From: Nereocystis luetkeana
Lineage: Eukaryota; Sar; Phaeophyceae; Laminariales; Laminariaceae
DNA: 64,000 nucleotides
Reading direction: 5' to 3'
Assembly: GCA_031213475.1 (NCBI GenBank)
Contig: JARUPZ010000013.1
Coordinates: 6,304,739-6,368,738 of the forward strand
Position numbers and translations under genes: made by a program. How positions within the stretch are numbered: the stretch's first letter is position 1; every line of letters starts with the position of its first letter. The notes below the pieces were generated by a model. It did no database searches. It was given only the letters and a program-made list of their open reading frames with translations, and was not told where the DNA came from. Shown in pieces: positions 54,593-64,000 of the stretch.

Positions 54593-56605
54593 GTCTCTAT
54601 GGGAATGCGTGTTTATCAGGATTTTAATAAGAAGCGAAATTAGTGACGTCACACCTCTCAAAAAAATGAAATGCACATACATATAATATACTACATGGTA
54701 GATTATAGGGGAATCGCAACACCAGTCTACTGTGCCGCTGCTCCCCCTCTGTGTATGGCAATCAATGCTCTTGATGGAGCGAAAGCTACAGCAGCAATGG
54801 AAAGGACTACGAAATAATATGATGGACGAGTATCTCAGCTCCGAGTCGAAACACTTGGCAACTCCTTTTTTACACCGCACACCTGGTATGAACGTAAAGT
54901 GTGTACCAGGCATATATATGTATATGAACACCGGAACGAGCAAAAAACAACACTATGATATGTACTCCGCAGGTACCTCAGGGCCCAGGTACCGGATAGA
55001 TTTGTACCTGCTGTGGGCAGACACATTCTGCCTACGAGTACTCGTAGAGTTGGTTTCGTTCGGTAAAACTCGAAAAAAAAAGACATGAAATTGTACCCTT
55101 CTGTTTTTTTTTTAACCATGCATGGCCCAGCCATCTGCGTACCAGGTACACTCGTTGCCGCACCTTCGTAGCTCGACCAATTCTGAAGGACTTACGACCG
55201 GACAAACACGAGAAGGTTCCATTAGTATGTGTGCGTGCACAGAGCCCGCCGGGACTGGCATTGGTGCCGTGTGCGTGTAGCGCGGTGGACAAACAATGTG
55301 GTCGAACGAAATGTTGAATCACACACACGCACACACACTTCCTACAGATAAACTGAAAACAATAAGGCACCCTACGCCCGTACGACCCGTTGTGAAGAGG
55401 CTTTTTTTCGTTTGGAAAGCCCAGAAAAAAAGGTTCGCGCTTCGCGCTCGCGCGCCTTATTATAAAAAGCGTGCCTCAATGTTACGGACTATGGTTGCTT
55501 ATGACGACCTACAGCTGTCCGCAAGTCACGCGCAAGAGTTTAGATAGCGACTGTTTTGGGTCTCATATTGGGTCTTAACTTCCGAATTTCAACCAGTTTC
55601 GACCACTGCAGCACCCCACTGTCGAGGTGTATATACCTCTGTTGAGAAAGCGCGGACGGCTCATCTGCTGAGGATCACAAGCTTCTGTAGAATAAACACT
55701 AATAAGCTGGTGCATCGGTTTTCTACTAAGTCACTATCCAGCCGAAGGTCCAAACGTAGCGTGTCAAAATACCAGCGAGATTGACTAACTAGCGATTGGA
55801 GTTACCCGGAAACCGCGGAAATTGTCCTTCGTCGCCTGAAAACGCACCACGACAGAGCCGGACGGACGGATTACAAGCGGTGACATTGGTAACATTTCCT
55901 AGTCACCATACGCCACGTTGAACCTTGTACCAGCAGTGAGCACCAAGAGGAGTCATGGCGAACCCTCTCATAGAGAGGAATGTAACATAAGCTCTGGTGA
56001 CAGGAACCGTTCCCTACTGCCGTGTGAAAGCTCTTTCGTCCGACGCCGATGCGGTTTCGGCAATGAGGCCGTTGCTTGGCGTCTCGCACATCTGGACCTG
56101 CAGCGATTGTATTGGTAGGTTCCACCCCAGGACGCTGAGGGGGCGCCGAAAAGTCGCTTGGTGTGCCATGATACCGGGGGGGGGCGGGTGGAGGTGGGAA
56201 ATCTTCTCAGGACGCATTGCATTGGTCCGGTCGGTAGAAGTCTGGAGATGTCATCACTGCTTTCGGGAGTGGCAACGAATCTTACATTAGATGAAACGGA
56301 AAAGTCGGATATCCGACGTCCGACGCGGGATAAACGTGAGGGCGTGTTCACAAACCAAGTCGTACTCTCACAGTTAGCAATCCACCTCAAGATATCACAC
56401 AGTACGCCAGCCGACCACAGCCTAACTCTGGTGCCCCGCAACAATCGAAAACTGTGAGCAGGAGGCGACGAAACCGAGTTAGAATGCGATATTAAAGGGG
56501 AGCCCATCCGGTTGCAGCTCTAAACAAATCGTTCTTGGCGAGTTCTGTGCGAGATAGCCGGCATAATCAGCTGCTCTGTCGTTCTGTGAGCATCGTTCTC
56601 AATAA
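54593..56605. other. Intergenic, possibly decayed retroelement towards the right; no gene recognised
   Basis: Contains a short (CA)n run near 55320-55340. Long frames at 55968-56507 (-) and 55997-56457 (+) have no recognisable domain. Confidence 0.4.
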
Positions 56606-56992
56606 CTATGTCACGACATGATTAGTACGCTCAACAGCACAGTTGCTGTTCGGGTGGTGGAGATCATGGTGACCTTGCGAACCCCAAGCCAACCATACCG
56701 TACACGACAACCATACACGACGTGCGAAAGCTTGGAGCAGATTTGAAGACCACCATTGGACATTACACTTGTGCACCCAGATAGAAGAGTTTCGGTTGGT
56801 GAGTACGTTGGTTATGCCTTCGGCCGTCAACTGGGCAAGCAGTGACTGAACATGTCTGGTAGTCAGATGGTCGGTGGCTATAATATCATAAGTTTTCCAG
56901 GAAGCGGGAATTTTTAGTAGGCACTGGTTATGGTGACTGGCCTGGCGGGAAAGGGCAGCGAAAAGTTGGCCAGCGAGCTCAACAAGGTTCAA
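56606..56992 (-). pseudogene. Decayed Ty3/gypsy-like integrase fragment (fossil)
   Basis: The minus-strand peptide keeps the pattern of an integrase core: IIATDHLT, then ITNVLTNR, then HHPNSNCAVERTNHVV, like the HPQxNGxVERxN stretch of gypsy integrases. No LTRs were found around it. It is old and badly decayed; family assignment is tentative. Confidence 0.4.
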
Positions 56993-58888
56993 GTAGCCGA
57001 GCTACTTGTTAGTACAGGTGTTTATACTCGACCGGTCCTTAACATGCTACCGAGGGAGCGAGTAGAGCCTGTAAAATCCACGAGGTTACCAGCAGTGGTA
57101 TAAAAAATACGAGCAGGCTCGCCGCTTTCAAGATGGACCGCACGCGTCTATGAGGTTGCTGGGTGCGAGGTAGTGTAGGCAGGCTCGATTTACGAACAGG
57201 AAGAGATCCGAAACGGCGAAATGCCGAGGAGACTATAACTACGCTTGGAGCATTGTTGGGGGTGGGCGGCGACCACTTGAGCTATACTTCCTGGGAGTGG
57301 CGTTGCGCGCCGGTCCTTCTCGTTTCTCACCAGTCTATTACAGTTGATTTACGAGCTGCAGCGCTGGAATCTTTCCGCGCCACCAACCAAACTTGTGCCA
57401 GGCGAAACTACTGTAGAGGGATACGGGGGATCCAGATACACACACCCTGGAGGTTCGGGGTTGGCGCAAGCGAGTAGAGAGGCGACCGCTTGGATGACTG
57501 TAGTAGCGCGAGCACTATCAGGTGTGGTGGCCGGAGGCAAACAGACTCAAGACAAGCTTAATTCGCGCAAATGGCAGAGGGGTGGACGACAGATGACGCT
57601 CACTGGGTGTACCCGTAGCGGTGGCCTTTCGGCTGCGGCGACGGCTTCGAATATAGACAGGGTCGAATGGGGAGGGCGAGGCCGGGTGTGGGTGAGAGAT
57701 TGGAGAAACAAAGGGAAAACACGAAACATGTGAACGCAATCCATCTCGAGCTCAGTACTGTGCTGGCGTCGTGCGCATCACACGGCGGAGGCGAAGCGAG
57801 GTTGGCTCATTCGGAATCCGGCCCACCGTAGGGCGCACATGGTGCACCGCGAACACCAAACGTGGTGGAAATCTGGCAGCAGTTGCAAATGAGAACGTAG
57901 GTCTCGGCATTGTGGGGGCAGGGGTGTGCAGGGACGGATGGGGGAACACAAGCGACGGATATCCGTCGTCTCCGACCCGTGGGCGCAAAATCAGCGAAAT
58001 CTGGAGGTGTTTAATTGGAGCGCCCGCCCAACACAGTACCTTCCGTGCGCAGCGCCGGCCAACTCGATGTTCGATGGTGAGGAGGTGCTTCAAACATCAA
58101 TTGCAGAAACGAAGAGGTGCATAGCACTGCAACGCGAAAATGTAACTGCGGTGATTTTTCCCGGCAGCTATCGAAACCCGGTCCCAAGAACCAAGCGGGG
58201 TTCAAAACTGACGTTGTCGTTGGTGCTACCCTGACGGTACTCGAGCGTGTAATCAAAGGCCATGCGCTAACGCGGGCGCCATGTTCACTGGCATTGCCGA
58301 TATTATCGAGCGTGTGTTGGTGTCACAACGTGTCATAATATGTGCTCCTAAAGGTTGTCGTGAAGGGTTTGATAGTACGTCCTACTACGGTACATCCCAG
58401 CCTCAAAACCAAATAACGTTTAATGAGTTTCGGGTGTGAGAGCAAGTAGCGCGGCTGGTGTAAGCCACTGGTCAAGCGGAACCCAAGCACGTGGGAGCGG
58501 GATACAGAGAGGCATTACCACCAGAGGGGTCTCAACCCGTTAAGTCGTGAACCGCGACATACGCTAGGTCGAAGACAGCTCGATGCAGTTAGTGTTCAAC
58601 CGCGGAAATATCGAAGGGATCTCAAGCTGCGAACAATGAACCTATACTATGGTACTATACTATGGTACTTACTATAGGGGCGTCTGCGGAGCAGAAGAAA
58701 TGCCCACTCGCGGGAATCGGAGGAAAAAATTGAGCGACTCCGTCGTATTGCGATGGGGACTCCAACAAAGAGGCAGTGGACAATAAAACCATCGCCCGGC
58801 TCAAGCTCGATTTCACCGACAATATGTCCCTTTCGGCAGCATGTCAGCAAGCGTTCTGCATTAGCCTCGAGCACCTACTCCTCGTGAA
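56993..58888. other. No gene recognised
   Basis: Moderately GC-rich open frames on both strands (57163-57733 +, 57771-58124 +) without a known domain. They could be remnants of the same retroelement as the fragment before. Confidence 0.4.
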
Positions 58889-58937
58889 ATGCCAGCGGTG
58901 TCAGCGGTACCAGCGATACCAGCGGTACCAGCGCAAA
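58889..58937 (+). repeat. 9-bp minisatellite (about 5 units)
   Basis: Units of the type ccagcggta/ccagcgata in tandem, followed by ccagcgcaaa. Confidence 0.75.
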
Positions 58938-60633
58938 GGAGGCGACATGACGGCATGACGGCGGTGCAGGAAAAAGTTGCGGAAATTGCGTGCGACTTTC
59001 GATGAAGCATCGCGTGTTTGCCGAATGCACTACCGTCAACCGGGTGGTGCTCATCGAAGTACCCCAAACAGTCATAACTCAGCCACATCGCGTGCCAAAC
59101 GTTTTTTAGCACCAATTATATGCCCATACTGCGAGAAAAGGCGTTTTTCCGATCATCACACAAAAAGTGCACGCTAAGAGAAAAATGTGTCCTTCTGTTT
59201 CAAATGACAGATTCACCAAACACGAACCAGGACCGAGGGGTGATCACGCTTTCGTAGCTCCAGTTACCGCACGCACACCCAAATAGTTACCTGGTATTAT
59301 TTTTGGAGGTCCCGTCTCTAAACCAGAGATCGGTGGCGCGTGTCGTATATCTAACATCAAATAGCTTCCCTGATGATGCCAATGACCCAAAACACATTTC
59401 GTGGCCAGGTGCGAAACCCGATACATTATTTTCAACTATAGAAGCCAACTATTAATAATACTACAGTAACTCCACATCATAACCGAAATGGGCAGTGAGC
59501 ACTGCGATTTCAGCCTCAATTTTTACCACGTTGACAGCTTGCACGAAACTCCGTACCCTGCACATGCTTGCTGCTCGTTTACTTGCGCCCATGCTTCGGT
59601 CGGTACACCTAGTCACCCCTTGTGGCGGCACGCTGCAACTAACAAAGTTTTCGAGAGTTTTTCGCTCAGTGCTTTGCTAACCGCAAGCACGTTTCAGCAG
59701 TCGAATACTTCCGTACTAAGCAGGGTGATAAACATTTGGCTGGATAAATGTGCAGAAATATCCACGTTTCAAACCTACCAAACCTACGAGAAGGGCCGAC
59801 TTCTCTCCGATAGCCGCCAGGGAAACACCTCCCTCAACATCGACTTCTAACTCTCGAATACACTACACAGCTGCCGCCGTTGTTTCTCGTATACTAAACG
59901 TCCTGGCGGTGGATATGATCTCTGAATTCGGCATGGTCAATTTCTAGCAGGTGAAAAGCAAACAAAGCTCATTGCCTCGAGATCGCGACCTCCTGCCTCT
60001 ATTATGCCTTGAAACAAATCTATATCAACCGATTCCATCGCCACTCGCACGGTACGAGCCATCGGCTTGTCGATGCGAAATACGTTTGAATGCGGCATGG
60101 GCTTGATCAAGACGCTGTGAAACCGCTGAACGCGTGGCTACAGGAACAACTCCAGCAACAGCAAACTCTATTCGATTTACCGGGATTTTCAAAGAGTCGC
60201 TTGGAGAGAAGACCCAGATTCCCGTGTGCCTGGCATCTGTGTCACGGTTGAATTCGTTTCGGCCCCTAGCCTGTAAAGTGAGAGGGGGCAGCAATGGATA
60301 AGGCCGAAAGGTTTGATGTGCGATCGTTGGTCACGCTGAATGCATTTAACTGCAATTTGTAATACTGCCGCTTAGCAGAGGGGCAACGAAATACCTCCAC
60401 GAACAAACCGTGCATACAGAATGCACTACAATATGCCTGGTACCTGTGGTACAATATATCACTGCGAGTATGTGCGTTAGGTGGGCGAAACGGGATCAAG
60501 GTTCTGCTGCGAATTCAATGGCAGCCACTATCCGGGCAATAACAAGAGCGGAGCAGCAAGAGCACGCATTTCGATCGAAACAGATCTAGAATGTCGTAGA
60601 AGACAGACCATCGAGCTCGTAGCCTGACGGACA
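58938..60633. other. No gene recognised
   Basis: Short frames only, with no splice pattern or repeat that I could define. Confidence 0.45.
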
Positions 60634-60945
60634 TTTCTCGGTGATGGGCGGTTTTTGCCAACGGCGTTACGAACATGATCCCATGTTGTGTAAAAAGGGC
60701 AACCGGGGGCTGTGAGGCATGGGGTATATACGAACAATTTCTCGGTGATGGGCGGTGTTTGCCAACGGCGTTACGAACATGATCCCATGTTGTGTAAAAA
60801 GGGCAACCGGGGGCTGTGAGGCATGGGGTATATACGAACAATTTCTCGGTGATGGGCGGTGTTTGCCAACGGCGTTACGAACATGATCCCATGTTGTGTA
60901 AAAAGGGCAACCGGGGGCTGTGAGGCATGGGGTATATACGAACAA
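60634..60945 (+). repeat. Tandem repeat, 104 bp x 3, near identical
   Basis: Units start at 60634, 60738 and 60842 with tttctcggtgatgggcggt and end ggggtatatacgaacaa. I see one clear difference (gtttttgcc versus gtgtttgcc), so the expansion is recent. Confidence 0.92.
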
Positions 60946-61693
60946 ATCCAGACACACCAAGGCACAGCTCTCAAACGCTGTTGCGGCGATAAATTCAAGT
61001 GCGATATTGACTACCAGGGATGGTATACTGATTTCGCACTACCTGGTATGGCACTATTAATAGCCGAAATAAATTGATTAAGTGTAACGCGCACTTGAAA
61101 AATGTGTGCGACGTAGTTCAACGTCGTGTAACTTGTGCGCGTTGTTAGTTTTGTCTGTCGTGTCAGTAATTTCATGAGAGCAACGGCGTGTGGAGCGATG
61201 TGCGAGATATCATGCATCGTCAGCAGTTTTTCTCCATTATTAGCAGTGCGCACATTGCATCATGCGTGCAACCATCCATCAAACGATCCTTACTACCAAA
61301 ACAAAGAAGAGCACCCCGCCTTGCTGAGGCTCACGGCACAGTAACCATTCGTGCCTCGTGCATGCTCTAGAGCGAATGAGATGGAGGGTCTTTCCGCTGG
61401 CTGCAAGGCTGGACTCAGTATCATTACCAAAACACGAGGCGGCGGTTGGCTCGGCAGATCAACGCTTGAACGGAGTTGACGATGTTGTTGAACAATGGAC
61501 TGGTGCGTCATGCCAAGGGCATATTCGGTTCGCGAACCTATTCATAATTCATAATACGTACCTGGTACCAGGTATGAGGCATCTCATACGAGTACGAGGA
61601 TTGCGACTGAATGTCGCGTATTATGAGGAAATAAACTGACGCCTCCGCGGAAAAGCTCGAGGGCGCCCCCTCCTTGGCAACAGGTGACACACG
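60946..61693. other. No gene recognised
   Basis: Several copies of the word tacctggta/taccaggta (for example 61038, 61558). Nothing else. Confidence 0.45.
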
Positions 61694-61795
61694 ATGAGCG
61701 AGCCAGCTGTATTGGAGATCGATGCGGAGCTAGAGGAATCGGTCGTCGACAAGCGGGAAAGGGCTTACTGGCTGCGTGCTCTTAATGCTGCGTAA
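61694..61795 (+). CDS. Small open frame, 33 codons, unidentified
   Basis: MSEPAVLEIDAELEES then VVDKRERAYWLRALNAA, stop TAA at 61793. Codons look more gene-like (many GC-ending) than the surroundings. It has no recognised family. It might be a small protein, an exon, or chance. Confidence 0.2.
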   Translation: MSEPAVLEIDAELEESVVDKRERAYWLRALNAA

Positions 61796-64000
61796 AAAAA
61801 ATGAATCTCTCTTATTAACTGATGGATATTGTACATACCGGTATGCCTATGTGGTCCAGCCGTCCTCAAGAGACACAACAGTTGATGTCGTAATTGCAGT
61901 AATTTATGTTTCGTCTGCGATCGTTGCGTGTTGCTTTTTCTGATCATGCCACCTGATGCCCAGAGAGAATGTCGTGAGTGGGCGACGGCAAGTTCGGTTG
62001 GCAGACGACACGCCTCGCCAAGAAATACATACCTGATCAGGTATATACGTACCATGCACCTGGAATGTACCAGTAGATGATATGAGTACCAGGGTGGAGA
62101 TAAGGCACGTGCGTTTTGTCAAAATCTTGAAGATATCTCATCAGCCGTGATATCGAGAAGTTCGTCGAATCGTCTGTGCAAGCTGCGTGTGATATTCCGA
62201 TCGCGCATACTACGGCGTGATAACCTCGTGAAGGGTATGCCAGGTCCAAAATGCAGGCAGGTCGTCTTGGCGCACGATGCTGTGTCCAAATGTTGTGTTT
62301 TTGCCCGTGTCCAAAAGTTTCCTGCCAGGTGCTTGGTATCATTCTCCCGCAGCGTTGGTCCGAGCAGACTGCAACTGATAGACGTGTTTGTAGTATGAAA
62401 GTTTGAATATACCTGGTATGATATATGTAATATTAGGGCCAGGGGTGGGCGATTAATTTGTTTTGGACACCTCACGTCAAAATATTCAACTTCGACCTAC
62501 CCGACAGGGGGGGGGCATCTGACACCGTCCCCTCCCTCTACGCCTGGACAATAACTATTACCAGGTATACACAAAGCAGAACACAGGGAACGGTAGAGAT
62601 CCGCCCCCCCCTGCTTGATACAAAACCTTCAATAGTACTATAAAACACTACTGGGTGGCAACCTAGCCACACCTGCGTAGCGGCGGCGACTGCAGCAGTA
62701 GTGAGAGGTACTAAGGAGCTACGAGTATGAGCTCGCTCGAAGGTAGATCAGAAGGCCCCGGAGAGCCGTGGGATCGGCAGCGTTGGCTAGATGAGCACTA
62801 GGGCACATACTACAGATCGAAGGACCCCAGGAATCCTCCACTGCGTATATCCTTGCAACGACATCCCATCAGAGAAACCAACCGCTGACCGCACCTGGTG
62901 CCATTGATACCTCGCCTGCCTACCTGCAACGTGTCCTGTACGCTACGGTCGGAAAAATCGTGAACAGTCTTCGACACTCAAATATTACATCATGAAATTT
63001 CTGTCTAAGCCGTGGGACGGTATGACTGTGCTGAACTACGAGCACATGCCAGTATTGTATGCCCGTTAAACACATGATCATGTAGTGTACGGCCACGTAG
63101 CAAAGCAGAGCAATGCTAAATATAATATGTCGCACGAGGGATGTGATGTGATGCTACCTTATTTTTACTCGATGTAAGGGTTGTGTATGCCTCTCGTTTA
63201 CTGTCACACAAATTGCACACACCCCACACACCAGACACAAAAACAAAAAAACGGGGGTTATGTTTTTCCGGCCCCTCCGAGTTGGGAGGAGGAGGGCGGG
63301 GCAGCAAGGTGTATGATACCCCGATCCACGGCTATCCTCGTTAGGGCCCATATTAACGGGTTTATTTTCATTTTTGTTGATTTTTATTTGATTTCATGAA
63401 GAATACCAGGCCCTTCTTTGGGATTTCTCCCGTGTTTTTGTGGGGGATTCGGGGTTATCCCGTGGCCCCGTGATAAACGTGGAACCCCGCTCCCGCACAA
63501 ACATGTCCCGTACAAATTCTTATATCCCGTTCCCCCGCCACGGCAACGTGTATATCTCATTTCCGCACAAACGAGTCCCGCGCAAAAACACATATCCCGT
63601 TCACGTCCCGTAAATTTCAGGGTATTCCGAATCTCGCGAATAGAATATAGTATATTAATAGTATAGTAACGTGAAATACCGCCGCCGTTAAGCTTCTTCA
63701 ATTATTGAATACCTGGTAGTGAATATTGATCACCCCCCCGCAGAAGGATGGACTATGACTGTGCACGTACAAGCGTCAGGTTCGGAGTTCAACTAGCATT
63801 TGACTCTTTGTGTTTTCCCTAATTCGTTTTCGTGAACGAACAATGTGCTACTAATCGTAGTACGTACTGTAAACCTGGTGTAATACATTGAAATTCCCTG
63901 TACTGAACACAGCAGTCCCGTCAAATATCAAATAACTTTGTAGCCGCGTCCAGTACATAATCCCGTGTTGTACCGCGGTAGCGGGATCCCGCCCGTTTTA
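61796..64000. other. No gene recognised
   Basis: 62727-62801 has another short gene-like frame (MSSLEGRSEGPGEPW...). The duplicated C-rich segment at 63488-63612 is listed separately. taccaggta words are frequent. Confidence 0.45.
63488..63612 (+). repeat. Diverged duplication, ~75-bp spacing
   Basis: ccgcacaaacatgtcccgta ... atatcccgttc and ccgcacaaacgagtcccgcg ... atatcccgttc, two copies. Confidence 0.6.

Noticed and set aside
55968-58124. Host gene in the long frames of this stretch
   Set aside because: No domain, no splice pattern and no codon bias; nearby integrase remnant suggests decayed mobile DNA.
60634-60945. CRISPR-like array
   Set aside because: Units are 104 bp and continuous with no spacers, in a eukaryotic genome.

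Overview
This window is nuclear DNA of a eukaryote. The host genes have GT-AG introns and GC-rich third codon positions. The spaces between genes are full of transposons, CAG/CTG runs and AAT/ATT microsatellites. I infer a stramenopile, most likely a brown alga. The reasons are the mix of a plant/bacterial-type adenosylhomocysteinase, a bacterial-type MinE-like exon (mitochondrial Min proteins are known from stramenopiles and a few other protists), long repeat-laden introns and closely spaced divergent genes. The species assignment is inference only.

Host genes. (1) A complete three-exon S-adenosylhomocysteine hydrolase lies on + at 18428-23540. (2) The first exon of a MinE-like division factor lies on - at 18056-18229, head-to-head with SAHH across 198 bp; the rest of that gene is not found. 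(3) A five-exon gene for mitochondrial ribosomal protein mL46 lies on - at 31091-36108; its exons are small and scattered, and three splice junctions agree exactly in phase. (4) A weak candidate first-exon pair lies on + at 36716-37359, divergent from mL46.

Layout. 0.6-1.9 kb is a complete-looking miniature LTR element (TRIM). 3.2-13.2 kb is a field of DNA transposons and foldbacks: PIF/Harbinger-like, hAT with an 8-bp duplication and a paralogous empty site, TTAA hairpins, two inverted copies of a 0.75-kb TIR element, and a palindrome of two LTR-PBS ends. 13.2-17.6 kb is a nearly full-length LINE with an APE-type endonuclease, whose reading frame is closed by one stop codon. 17.6-23.5 kb is the MinE/SAHH pair. 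24-31 kb holds a tRNA-derived SINE, 5'-truncated LINE-like copies and other repeats. 31-36 kb is mL46. 37.9-53.3 kb is a nested stack: an element carrying a 92-residue repeat protein, three MITEs inside one another, a young Copia fossil, and a second LINE with a restriction-like endonuclease sitting in AAT repeats. 53-64 kb is repeats and decayed remnants without a recognisable gene.

Most interesting system. The restriction-like-endonuclease LINE (48554-53088) and a separate element encoding 92-residue tandem repeats share an 18-nt 3' terminus followed by (AAT)n. This terminus occurs five times here. The arrangement suggests that the LINE mobilises the repeat-protein element and that both insert next to or inside AAT microsatellites, including each other's tails.
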